The notes beneath the pieces were generated by a model that searched no databases, was not told the origin of the DNA, and was given only the letters and a program-made list of their open reading frames with translations. The position numbers were made by a program, and so were the translations under genes. Positions 43,401 to 51,096 of a DNA stretch of 64,000 nt are shown here, in pieces; the first letter of the stretch is position 1, and each line of letters opens with the position of its first letter. This DNA is from FW021-bin31 sp964478125 (GTDB lineage: Bacteria > Bacteroidota > Bacteroidia > Chitinophagales > Chitinophagaceae): NCBI GenBank assembly GCA_964478125.1, contig CAYZGR010000011.1, forward strand, positions 1-64,000, in the 5' to 3' direction.

Positions 43401-46400
43401 TAGGAGACAATATAAATATTCCGGCTTATGACCAGTCGACTAATCATTATACGTTTGGGTATCCTGTTTTTGAACAGGGAACCCCATATACCCTTAGGAT
43501 TCAATCTTTTCAACGATTTCCATATTTCGATGCTAATGGAGATACCGTTGATTATACTAACATCCCTACCCAGGGAGGTAAAGTGATTATTCACAATGAA
43601 ATAAAAGGAGGATCAGGGGTGCCCGATAATCTTAATCTGGACAGCACGGGTACAGTTTATTATACCTTCCAGGCGGGAGAACCCAAACTAACAGGGGACC
43701 ATCTCAAGGGATATTCTGTAAGTGTACAAATTGGAAATGAAGTTTACCAGTGGAAGAACGGTAAGAAGACAGAAGGTTATGTTTTTGGAGGAAGGCAGGA
43801 CGGTACAGATTTTGTAACCGCCGGCCCCGATGTCCGTATCGGGGTGCTGCGCGATCCGCCCGGCTCGGGCAGCTTTGCTTATCTGGATCAGGGATTCAAG
43901 TATACCCATTCCCTTAAAAATTCCTTTACTTATGATTCGACAGGCAGTCAAGGAGCAACAATTTCCTTAATACCCGAAGTAAATATAAGCACCGGCGTTG
44001 CAGTATCTGTGTCAAACACCCTTACTGGAGTTGCAGAGGGAACAGGAACATATATTAGCGAAGTACACCGTGACTCCGGTAACACGTTAACCACATCCGT
44101 TACACTGGGCAGTAGCATTAAAACGAGTAACGACCCTTCATTTGATGGTGCTGATGATGATATCTTTATCGGGTATTCCACCAATATAACCTTTGGCCAA
44201 TCACGGGTGCTATGTGCAATTCCTTTTAATACTATTCAAATCACGGATAGTGTTGTCTATCCCGAGAAAGGGGTAAAAACAAAATATGCTATCGTGGAAA
44301 GAGAAGGCCAATTCTTTGGACAAAGATTTAAGACTATGTTCGTCTATCCTCAGTATTATGTTGAAAAGTATCTCCTTCCCGATTTGGTAAAGATCAGAAA
44401 CAAAATATTGGCTGAAGGAACCTCCTATCCTGATCCCCAAGCGGTGGCAAATAAAAATAAGCAAGAGGTATATGTTTCTTTAAAAAGTATCTCAGACCCG
44501 GATTTTGGCTCCTACGAAGGAAATAATTATGACAGCGGACCAAACTATCTTATTTATTTCCCAAAAGATGAAAACGGCAAGTTCATTGAACATCAAAAAG
44601 ATACAATTATGTTTCTTGACCAGCAGATTAAGTCCTGGAATGATTGGCTAAAAGACAATGAAGAACAGAAAGTAACCGCTCAATACAAAGACAATTATTC
44701 TTTCGGAGCGGGTAGTAGTATAGATATTACCAGGAAGGTAGATACCACACGAACTCATGAAGAAAGTTTTAAATTTCTAGTTGGTGGAGGATGGGGAGCA
44801 AAGACAGGATTTTTAATGAATAAGGCGGGAGCAGTATATACCATGCAAGGCCAAATTACTCATACACCTAAGGATAAAGATACTACAGGGATCACGACTG
44901 CCGACAGCACAAGCACTATAGGTTTCCACCTGGAAGAAGGAGGGGCTAATTATATGAGCGTCAGCGTAGGCAAAGATTCGGGAGGCTTTCCAGTATATCA
45001 AACCAGAGGCGGGGTTACCGCTTGCCCTTATGAAGACAGCAGTACCACGAAATATTACCAACCCGGGACGCTCCTGAGCCAACCAACGGTCCAAAGGGAA
45101 ATACCCGATATCGGGTTGGCTGCCAATTCGCGTGCCGTGGTGACCGGCGTAGCCGCCAATCGTGCCGCTTCCTATACCCTACATTTTTCCAATGCTTCCA
45201 GTGTAAAAGGCGATATCTATTTTGGATTGAATGTTATTGATAAAAGCAATCCCTACGGCGCTAAGATATACCTGGATGGTACCCCGCTCGGGAATGGCCG
45301 TACCCTGCTGATCCCATCCGGCGAAACCCTAACCAAGACCCTGACGGTTGAAAAAGGCCCGGATTCCATGAATTACGATAATCTGCAAATCGTATTGCAT
45401 TCTACCTGTCAATACAATCCGGTGGTTTACTCCAATAATATTGCAGATACCGTAACTATTTCAGCCCATTTTTTACCTGGATGCTCCGATATTCATTTAT
45501 CCTCCCCCAGGAACCAATGGATACTGAATACGCTGTCTCCGGAAATCGTGAAAGGAACCGATACCCTGCCCTATCTGCCGGTTACATTGGATCAATACAA
45601 TCTGAATAAAAACCTGTTTAATCATATTGCACTACAATATAAACCGGCTAACAGTTCTACCTGGGTTACCGCCATGCGTTTTTTTACCGATTCGGCTAAT
45701 TACAAGCAGGATAAACAGGGCGGCTCTAAAGAGGTCATCTCATCGCCTGACGAGACCGATTATGATTTTTTGATGGACAACACCTTTGCCGATGGGCAAT
45801 ATGACATCCGGGCGCTAAGTGTTTGTATGGAAAATGGGAAAATGATTGCACAGACCCCTTCCAATACCCTAAATGGCATTAAAGACACTTATAGCCCGCG
45901 ACCCTTTGGCCATCCGCAACCCGCCAATGGCATCCTCGGTATTGGACAAGACGCCTCCATCCGGTTTAATGAACCTATTGATATCGGCTTTCTGAACCAG
46001 CAGCCAAAATCCAGGTTCTTTACGGTAGAGGGCGTTAAAAATGGTTCGGCTCTCGACAGCACCGTTTCCATTCAACTGGACGGCCAAAAAGATTTTGCCG
46101 CCACCGAATTTGATAAAAATATGACGGGCAAAGACTTTACTATAGCCATGTGGTTCATGCCGGATGAAGAAAAAGGAGGCACGCTCTTCAGCCAGGGAAA
46201 CAAAAATAATTCCGTGGAACTGACGTTGACCGATGATTATCATTTGCAGGCCACTGTAGGAAACCAGACATTTACAGGCGGCGCGCCTTTGGAATATTAT
46301 CCCGGTCAGTGGGTTCATATTGCGCTGGTTTACCAGTTTTCAGACAGTACCGTGAATGCGTATTATAATTCGAAAAAGGTATTGAGCGCCAAGGCGACCT

Positions 46401-49400
46401 CGGCATACAAAGGCATAGGACCCTTTATATTTGGGAAAAGCCTGAAAAAGGAGGGAAATTATTTTGCAGGTAAAATGCGCGATGTGCGTGTTTGGACAAT
46501 ACCGCTTACCTCCATACAACTCCAAGTAAATAAAATGGAATCGATGTCCGGCGGAGAAAACCATTTGCTGGCCTGTTATCCTATGAATGAGGGGAGAGGC
46601 AGAAACCTGCATGATAAAGCACATGGAAACAATGCCCGTTTTACCGGGGAATGGGAAACACCGGAAGGCCGGTCAGTGACTTTTAACGGCGACGGATATG
46701 TGCGCCTGAATACCAGCCAGGCCGTTATTACGCCTGAAATGGATTTCACGTTGTCCTTTTGGTTCAAGGCGATACCGGGACAAAGTAATGCTACCCTGAT
46801 CTCCAGCGGGAAAGGTGACGGCAGCGACCCGGGCGGGTCAAAGCATCTTTTTTCCCTTGGTTTTGAAAAAGGAAAACTTACTTTTAACAATAACGGTTAT
46901 AAAATACGGTTAGATAGTAATTACCTGGACAACAACTGGCACCAGGTAGTCGTTGCCGCCAACCGCAATACGGGCACCGCTCAGTTTTATGTAGACGGGC
47001 TGTTGAAAAAATTCTTTAATGCCAATAATCTGGGGGGACTGGCCGCCACTTATACCTATCTGGGCGCCAGGGCGTACCATGAGGCTCCGGACAGTACCGT
47101 CACCCGTTTTGATCAGTACTTCAAGGGGGATATTGATGAGATAAGAATATGGAATACCTATCTGAACAGTACCCTGATCTCTAAAGAGAGCAACAGGAGG
47201 TTAACGGGGAAGGAAGTCGGATTATTGGCCTGGTATCCTTTTGAAACTCATACAAAATCATCCAGCGGCGTTTGGTCCACTGACTTTACGCTTGCAGATC
47301 TGAAAATACAGCAGGATACCGCCAACCATATTCCTCTCGCTATTTTGAGCAATGCCGGCGAGAGCCATGAAAAAGCACCGATGACGGATCCCGGCCCGCA
47401 GCAAAGCCTAAGCTACGATTTCGTAGCAAACAACGACGCCATTGTTTTCAACTTTAGCGGCGGAACCGAAGAGATGAAAGCCATTGATAAAACGATCGTT
47501 ACTTTTACTACAAAAGAAATCAGAGATCTGCATGGCAATATAATGGCTTCGCCGGTCACCTGGACGGCCTATATTGATCAAAATCCCCTGAGTTGGAGTG
47601 ATGAAAGTCTGGAGCTTTCCAAAGATCCGGATAAGCCGATGCAATTTGAATCTTATATTGTGAACAGCGGTGGAAAAGAAGAAAATTACCGGCTGGACAA
47701 CCTGCCGCCCTGGCTGGAAGCGAATCCTTTGAGTGGCACCGTACCTCCTGAAGGGAAGCAAAAAATAACTTTCACGGTCAACAAAGGACTCAATGTAGGG
47801 ACTTATGACGATATTATTGAAATGACCAATGATGTTCAGGAGACACAAGGCCTTTCTCTCCAGCTTAAGGTAAAGGGACAGGTCCCTGATTGGAAGGTAG
47901 ATCCCGCCGACTTTGAATACAACATGATCGTTTACGGGAAAATCCGGATTAAAGGGATCTTTTCTTCGGATCCCGAAGATATGCTGGCTGCTTTCCGAAA
48001 CGGAAAGTGTATTGGGGTGGTTCAAAATTCCTATTTTAAAGATAACGATCTCTGGTACAGTTTTCTTACCCTTTACAGCAACGAAAAAAGTTTTGATGCC
48101 AAGGAACTGCACTTTAGAATATGGGATGCAAGCACGGGGAAGGTGTATACCGGTGCTCCCACCCCATCTTTTGCCTTTAAGAACGGCGCCATTCAGGGAA
48201 CGCCTTCCAAGCCGGTTATCTTCGACGGGATGGATCTTATTTTCCAAAATATCGATCTGCAGAAAGGATGGAACTGGCTTTCCTTCAATGTGAAAAACCC
48301 TTCATCGGAAGAGATAAATACGGTCCTGGCCAATGGAGACTGGGCCGCCGGCGATGTGGTGAAATTCAACAATAAGGGTTTTGCCAGCTATTCCGGAATG
48401 TCTCACCAATGGGTGCCCGGCCTGCTGAAACAATTCGATAATCGGTTCTCCTATATGTTGAAAACCGGCAACAAACAAAAGCTCAGTACGGGCGGCGCTC
48501 CGGTAGATATAACCGCTACCGCGATCCCCGTTTACGGGAACGGATGGAACTACATCAGCTATCTTCCGCAACGCAATATGACCTTAAAGGAAGCATTGGC
48601 AGATTATCCCGCCTCTGATGAGGATGTGATCAAGTCACAAACAGGCTTTGCCATGTACGATGCTCAATTAGGGTGGGTAGGCGATCTCACGTATATGGAA
48701 CCCGGGAAAGGCTATATGCTGTACCGCAATGCGGTAGAAACAGATTCTTTCTATTATCCTCAATTGCAGGGTATATTGCGGGAGCAGGACAATCAGTTGA
48801 ACTACGTCAGGATACATTATCCCGACCTCGATTTTTCTCAGCCCAACTATATGGAGCTTCCTGTAAAAAACAACTTTAAAGTACCCGAGAATATGACCGT
48901 GATCGCTTCTATAGGGAAAGGCATTTCGGTTAAACCCGGAGATAAAATTGCCGCTTATGAAGGGGGTCAATTAGCGGGGAAAGCCCTGGGTATTCAAAAC
49001 CCGGTTACCCGTAACAACGCCTTCTTCTTTAACCTTTCCGGGCAATCCGGTCAGCAGGTTTATTTTAAATTAATAAGAGACGGAGCTGAAGTGGCGGAAA
49101 CCGCTCCGATATTCCTCTGGTCGGCCAATAAAATGATCGGCTCCCTGAAAGCGCCATTGGTACTGCATTTTGAAAAATCATACTTTGGTGTTCAGCTGTA
49201 CCCCAATCCGTTTGATACCTATCTAACCATCCGGCTGCGAACGGATGCGCATAAAGTACACCGACTGGATATCGAAATTTATAACGTATCAGGACAATTG
49301 ATCTATGCTAAAAATAACCTTTCTATCACCAATGGATATTATGAAACTCGTTGGAACGGGCAAACCAGCAATGGGGCGGATGGCACATCCGGCGTATATT

Positions 49401-49456
49401 TTCTGCATCTTCGGGTAGATCAGGTTTCACATGTTTATAAAATCATTAAACAATGA
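37418..49456 (+). CDS. Giant multidomain T9SS-secreted surface protein (4,012 aa)
   Basis: Signal peptide MKKLYLLLACMNCFLIAQSQ. Two homologous beta-helix modules (about 35-501 and 510-1066), each opening with a block containing GTVKQIWVARG, AEDG and LYGGF-like motifs, then Pmp-like turns (C-x-F-x-x-N, GGAIYN). Three Fn3-like segments (1072-1370). A carboxypeptidase-regulatory-like domain starting at 1382 is interrupted by LamG-1 (about 1412-1611); a second one at 1695-1768. About 1,770-2,880 unassigned. LamG-2 and LamG-3 (2883-3063, 3086-3278), an Ig/BACON-like segment (3389-3488), two copies of a module shared with the next gene (3496-3606, 3811-3920), and a type A T9SS sorting domain (3923-4012, YPNPF...). 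Likely exported through the outer membrane and attached to the cell surface or released; adhesion or glycan binding is inferred from LamG. Confidence 0.88.
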   Translation: MKKLYLLLACMNCFLIAQSQVVYEPGNEGILYVDSASTVDPSEYNWIGDSWDKAIPQLADALRAADSLNDQKPGTVKQIWVARGTYSPLYNAEDGHRTEDGGKNNAFVLVKNVRLYGGFSGTESSLAARDASKLFTINKTVLNGNNKVYHIIISSGDVGTAGLDGFVIYKGDAIGDKNISIQVNNNSIDEAYGGGLYDINSTPDILNCIFLQNYARQGGGIYNNNSSPEISQCIFSGNFSLNAGGAGVYNEQNSEPTFSSCSFKNNVAFPYGSALGGGVYNNHSFPVFSNCSFTNNKATKGGAIYNSNTSELTLTNCILSGNVANEDGGAVFDNSTGMSTYKGCLFSGNKAKEGGAFYLSKNTGDAIYNCTIAGNLATEAFGGGSIKITGTSSPIIRNCIIWGNNSDLYYDSKFPDMKYCIVQSPDRADDSYHNLNQNPLFLDPVNYSKAPTAAGDYRVKAHSPAQKRGTNTIISSLPDTDLAGNARVLGTKPDIGAYEIQNYAPDEKGVFYVNKNVSGGNHSGDSWTNAFTFLSDALLVAKQMNEVHPGTVKQIWVARGKYYPAYSAEDGRRQEDGGPYNAFVLLKDIIIYGGFAGNETSPAQRDTTKLFTDNLTELNGYRPGASHQSYHVVIATGDLGNAGINGFTITNGSAIGLATELIKVNGQNVPGNAGGGLYNKNGPVDVKHCKFYDDYSTVGGAFSSENGSFTIAFCDFEENHALSWGGAVYVKGINADKISLITKSTFIKNHTTGRGNQYNDDGGGAIYNDKGSSLKISYCTFKGNYTPTTSSSGGNGYYIDGGAIFNLNSSPEITHCSFINNTSSFAGAMYNRSSSPIITYSSFVGNKATFSGYSTGKPGGFGGAIYNSISSSQIINCSFFNNVAYQRGGAIANNNGNSSVIIAGSLFSGNHITGGEVVQGYGLSYFGEDIFSGMGVKISIINCTVITKKWHIIDQYDWSIDSRNTSASSCKIINSIVWGWDKAGVSSENNVSYSIIQQPSGQIYDGDGNLNKDPQFIDPENGDFRLKANSPAIAAGTQSVVQQYHLPDADLADNPRVVDGKINMGAYGSTFVHPTGLTATYDGKDTVNVSWQAPLQGDESYVDGDNFKLERSTDSTFQNNVKTITSTIKYAPDKKNYSIADDITDISGGLTLYYRLTRTMAQNQGWQKPAYDTANIRIVTRLKGIKTDTLVASDGTVKGEITWEPFTGVWPQGTQFNLIKKNKTDGTQQTISIAEDAARTGHYIDDNIPTCKEIRYSLSVKLGNHYSSPADADVPDSILTEKLAIIEGLTASKGYFPDRTTLRWTTTGSYDHYAINRKVYGSSASYEQIATIDGSGLKELNKDDDKGTPGVYYQYAVTGLTQCSSVTLHSDTIHAIGFRSPTGTVYGRVTYDKGGGAVRGATVRMESQGDTKLGGSVYLDGEYGSALVLDSLTTSLPDSAFTMSMWIKPSEGTHANQIIFTREGQYTMGFDDQSQLYFQYNGERVISSYYSTDATNGWVHIAGIHKKDSLVLMLNTNDTCVVTRKAFSYQSENLASQQVYIGGNSDGFNFKGYLDEMRLWNIARDSGAIAKDYSRLLTGSEPGLIAYWRFDALVKDQFYDLSHNGSTYNRNDGTMDPLHVQHSNDIPSTDQLSLKAYTDSTGNYTITGIPYIGINGTTYAIAPVLGTHHFDPVNVTRIFSSGSSTFTLDFKDKSSYTVSGTVTYNHTLVPVQGVQFKIDGNFAYNGNGGIAQTNSKGEFSLSVPVGIHTVQAVKANHVFVNDGKIWAEGKDVNYQQNMAGITLFDNTTIRFIGRIAGGPVETNYPLGFSLSKNILGDDMKIVLTSAGSYVLNTGDTYTHTYRHVVRTDQQEGPVGLPDSARTEVVYKKDRIIIYPDPSTGEFEAGLIPASFRIDQDNGVVVKGYKSPLSSSVDLNLKDSLIERTITDSINVDSVYHIKSRRWSYTTTYDTVRYNASYIFTYNVDPIVTVQQAMGPGNPHTFDYFGNLSYTFTNVLGDNINIPAYDQSTNHYTFGYPVFEQGTPYTLRIQSFQRFPYFDANGDTVDYTNIPTQGGKVIIHNEIKGGSGVPDNLNLDSTGTVYYTFQAGEPKLTGDHLKGYSVSVQIGNEVYQWKNGKKTEGYVFGGRQDGTDFVTAGPDVRIGVLRDPPGSGSFAYLDQGFKYTHSLKNSFTYDSTGSQGATISLIPEVNISTGVAVSVSNTLTGVAEGTGTYISEVHRDSGNTLTTSVTLGSSIKTSNDPSFDGADDDIFIGYSTNITFGQSRVLCAIPFNTIQITDSVVYPEKGVKTKYAIVEREGQFFGQRFKTMFVYPQYYVEKYLLPDLVKIRNKILAEGTSYPDPQAVANKNKQEVYVSLKSISDPDFGSYEGNNYDSGPNYLIYFPKDENGKFIEHQKDTIMFLDQQIKSWNDWLKDNEEQKVTAQYKDNYSFGAGSSIDITRKVDTTRTHEESFKFLVGGGWGAKTGFLMNKAGAVYTMQGQITHTPKDKDTTGITTADSTSTIGFHLEEGGANYMSVSVGKDSGGFPVYQTRGGVTACPYEDSSTTKYYQPGTLLSQPTVQREIPDIGLAANSRAVVTGVAANRAASYTLHFSNASSVKGDIYFGLNVIDKSNPYGAKIYLDGTPLGNGRTLLIPSGETLTKTLTVEKGPDSMNYDNLQIVLHSTCQYNPVVYSNNIADTVTISAHFLPGCSDIHLSSPRNQWILNTLSPEIVKGTDTLPYLPVTLDQYNLNKNLFNHIALQYKPANSSTWVTAMRFFTDSANYKQDKQGGSKEVISSPDETDYDFLMDNTFADGQYDIRALSVCMENGKMIAQTPSNTLNGIKDTYSPRPFGHPQPANGILGIGQDASIRFNEPIDIGFLNQQPKSRFFTVEGVKNGSALDSTVSIQLDGQKDFAATEFDKNMTGKDFTIAMWFMPDEEKGGTLFSQGNKNNSVELTLTDDYHLQATVGNQTFTGGAPLEYYPGQWVHIALVYQFSDSTVNAYYNSKKVLSAKATSAYKGIGPFIFGKSLKKEGNYFAGKMRDVRVWTIPLTSIQLQVNKMESMSGGENHLLACYPMNEGRGRNLHDKAHGNNARFTGEWETPEGRSVTFNGDGYVRLNTSQAVITPEMDFTLSFWFKAIPGQSNATLISSGKGDGSDPGGSKHLFSLGFEKGKLTFNNNGYKIRLDSNYLDNNWHQVVVAANRNTGTAQFYVDGLLKKFFNANNLGGLAATYTYLGARAYHEAPDSTVTRFDQYFKGDIDEIRIWNTYLNSTLISKESNRRLTGKEVGLLAWYPFETHTKSSSGVWSTDFTLADLKIQQDTANHIPLAILSNAGESHEKAPMTDPGPQQSLSYDFVANNDAIVFNFSGGTEEMKAIDKTIVTFTTKEIRDLHGNIMASPVTWTAYIDQNPLSWSDESLELSKDPDKPMQFESYIVNSGGKEENYRLDNLPPWLEANPLSGTVPPEGKQKITFTVNKGLNVGTYDDIIEMTNDVQETQGLSLQLKVKGQVPDWKVDPADFEYNMIVYGKIRIKGIFSSDPEDMLAAFRNGKCIGVVQNSYFKDNDLWYSFLTLYSNEKSFDAKELHFRIWDASTGKVYTGAPTPSFAFKNGAIQGTPSKPVIFDGMDLIFQNIDLQKGWNWLSFNVKNPSSEEINTVLANGDWAAGDVVKFNNKGFASYSGMSHQWVPGLLKQFDNRFSYMLKTGNKQKLSTGGAPVDITATAIPVYGNGWNYISYLPQRNMTLKEALADYPASDEDVIKSQTGFAMYDAQLGWVGDLTYMEPGKGYMLYRNAVETDSFYYPQLQGILREQDNQLNYVRIHYPDLDFSQPNYMELPVKNNFKVPENMTVIASIGKGISVKPGDKIAAYEGGQLAGKALGIQNPVTRNNAFFFNLSGQSGQQVYFKLIRDGAEVAETAPIFLWSANKMIGSLKAPLVLHFEKSYFGVQLYPNPFDTYLTIRLRTDAHKVHRLDIEIYNVSGQLIYAKNNLSITNGYYETRWNGQTSNGADGTSGVYFLHLRVDQVSHVYKIIKQ

Positions 49457-49899
49457 AAAAACTTTTCATTTTATTGACAGGAATGCTTTTCTTAATGGGA
49501 TTAAACAGCTGTAAGAAGAAACATCATGCTTATCCAAAAGTGCCGCCGCCTCATTGGGAGGTGAAAGGTGCGAGTGGTTATTCATCCAGTATGACAGTAG
49601 TTGTAACGGTTCCTAAAAAGCTGATCTCCGCTGCCAACGACGGCGCCGATCAAATATCCGCTTTCATTTCCGGAGAATGCAGGGGCGTTGGGACGCCGGT
49701 AGACGGCGGCATGAATGGGAAAGAATTCTTTATTATGGTGCATGGGAATGCGGCAGAAAATGAGGATATCATTTTCCGATACTATTGTGCCAAGCAATCA
49801 CGGATGTATGAAGCCGGTACCTTTTTTTCCTTTTCGGCGGATGGGACTTACGGTTCTGTAGATGCGCCGGCTATTTTGAATCTTCATCCGGTTCAATAA
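49453..49899 (+). CDS. Small lipoprotein sharing a module with the giant protein
   Basis: 148 residues. The lipoprotein signal MKKLFILLTGMLFLMGLNSC has acceptor Cys20, followed by KKKHH. The mature part (about 45-147) resembles two segments of the giant protein next door: both have a hydrophobic strand, D-x-I-A/S-AF-x-x-G-x-C-x-GV, a strand pair, FRYY/FRIWDA-like text and an end like GSVDAPAILNL versus GTPSKPVIF. The ATG overlaps the giant's stop (ATGA), so the two are translationally coupled. It may be a surface anchor or partner of the giant; that role is inference. Confidence 0.8.
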   Translation: MKKLFILLTGMLFLMGLNSCKKKHHAYPKVPPPHWEVKGASGYSSSMTVVVTVPKKLISAANDGADQISAFISGECRGVGTPVDGGMNGKEFFIMVHGNAAENEDIIFRYYCAKQSRMYEAGTFFSFSADGTYGSVDAPAILNLHPVQ

Positions 49900-49901
49900 A
49901 T

Positions 49902-49919
49902 AGATAGGGCTATCTTTTA
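49902..49919 (+). terminator. Possible terminator after the surface-protein operon
   Basis: AGATAG-GG-CTATCT stem just after the lipoprotein stop, continuing into TTTA. The stem is short and AT-rich. The rest of 49920-50124 shows nothing I can name. Confidence 0.4.
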
Positions 49920-50124
49920 CGCTGGTGTTTGCGTTGGTAAAAAGACATCCAAGCTGAGAGAATCTCCTTCAGAGACTTTGTAGATGATGCTTGTATGCAC
50001 CTCTTTTCTGAGCTCTTGTCGCTGACCAAAATAAGATAAAGCAACAATGTCCTAATGCAATATACAGCGAATGTATCCCTTTTGCCTTGAATGTATGTAT
50101 CAAAAACCTCTTTTATATATTTAC

Positions 50125-50799
50125 TCAGCCGCCCTTTCCCGCCACCACGATCACGATCTCTCCCTTGATCTTTTTCTCCTTAAAATAATCGTGGACTTCC
50201 CGCAGGCTGCCGCGGCGGTTTTCCTCGTGCAACTTCGTGAGTTCCCTGCTGATACTGCATCCGCGATCGGGACCGAAATGTGCAATGAAATCGGAAAGAG
50301 TCCTGAGCAGACGCAGGGGAGATTCGTAAAAAACCAGTGTGCGCTCCTCTTCCGCTAACCGGGTCAGTAATTTTTGGCGGCCCTTTTTGGGAGGAAGAAA
50401 CCCCTCGAATGCAAAGCGGTTCATGGGAATACCGCTATTCACAAGCGCCGGGACAAAAGCCGTAGCCCCCGGGAGACACTCGGTCTGAATGCCCTCCCGG
50501 ATACAGGCGCGCACCAAAAGAAAACCCGGGTCCGAAACCCCTGGGGTGCCGGCATCCGTCAACAAGGCCATCCTTTCCCCGTTTTTCAGACGTTGGACCA
50601 ACCGGTCTGTAATGCGATGTTCATTATGCTGATGATAGGCCGTAAGCGGGCGGTCAATTTCATAATGTTTCAGAAGAACAGCGGAGGTGCGCGTGTCCTC
50701 GGCAAGAATGACGTCTGCCATTTTCAAGACTTCCACGGCACGAAAAGTGAGGTCTTTTAAATTACCAATAGGCGTGGGTATAAGAAACAACTGAGCCAT
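50125..50799 (-). CDS. rsmI: 16S rRNA (cytidine1402-2'-O)-methyltransferase
   Basis: 224 residues of the tetrapyrrole methylase fold. Diagnostic RsmI text: LFLIPTPIGNLKDLTFRAVEVLK, ILAEDTRTSAVLLKHYEI, YHQHNEHR, MALLTDAGTPGVSDPGFLLV, and FEGFLPPKKGRQKLL. It 2'-O-methylates C1402 of 16S rRNA in the decoding centre with SAM. It follows purS by 4 bp, so the two are one transcription unit. Confidence 0.95.
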   Translation of the reverse strand: MAQLFLIPTPIGNLKDLTFRAVEVLKMADVILAEDTRTSAVLLKHYEIDRPLTAYHQHNEHRITDRLVQRLKNGERMALLTDAGTPGVSDPGFLLVRACIREGIQTECLPGATAFVPALVNSGIPMNRFAFEGFLPPKKGRQKLLTRLAEEERTLVFYESPLRLLRTLSDFIAHFGPDRGCSISRELTKLHEENRRGSLREVHDYFKEKKIKGEIVIVVAGKGG

Positions 50800-50803
50800 C
50801 AGA

Positions 50804-51061
50804 TCAGTGTTCGTCTTCCGTCATTTTAATCTCAAAATATTCCATTACCGGATTGGCCAGTAGTTTATTACAGGCTTCTTCAGCCAGTTTTTGAGCAGTT
50901 TCTTTATTTTCGGCATCTATACGCAGGGTGATGTGCTTGCCAATTCGTACATCATGGATGGCCTCAAGTCCCAGGTTCTTTAATCCGCCATGTACGGCCT
51001 TGCCCTGCGGATCCAATAGTTCTTTTAACGGCATCACATTGATCAAAGCGGTAAAAGTCAT
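50804..51061 (-). CDS. purS: Phosphoribosylformylglycinamidine synthase subunit PurS
   Basis: 85 residues, the usual PurS size. Sequence features: LLDPQGKAVHGGLKNLGLEAIHDVRIGKHI (the LDPqG.av...L..LG. signature) and EEACNKLLANPVMEYFEIKM. With PurL and PurQ it forms the FGAM synthase complex of purine synthesis; those genes are not in the window. It precedes rsmI by 4 bp, and an exact -7 box is 18 bp upstream. Confidence 0.93.
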   Translation of the reverse strand: MTFTALINVMPLKELLDPQGKAVHGGLKNLGLEAIHDVRIGKHITLRIDAENKETAQKLAEEACNKLLANPVMEYFEIKMTEDEH

Positions 51062-51078
51062 TCTGTTGCAATTTATGG

Positions 51079-51086
51079 CAAACCTA
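51079..51086 (-). promoter_or_regulatory. -7 box of purS-rsmI
   Basis: TAGGTTTG on the minus strand, exact TAnnTTTG, 18 bp before the purS start. Confidence 0.5.
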
Positions 51087-51096
51087 CGCCATTTTT

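Noticed and set aside
47408..48247. 279-codon minus-strand frame inside the giant gene
   Set aside because: Antisense shadow; the plus-strand frame here carries recognisable Ig-like and repeated module sequence.
49900..50124. Possible small RNA or tRNA in the gene-poor spacer after the lipoprotein
   Set aside because: No cloverleaf or conserved tRNA bases; only short weak hairpins are visible.
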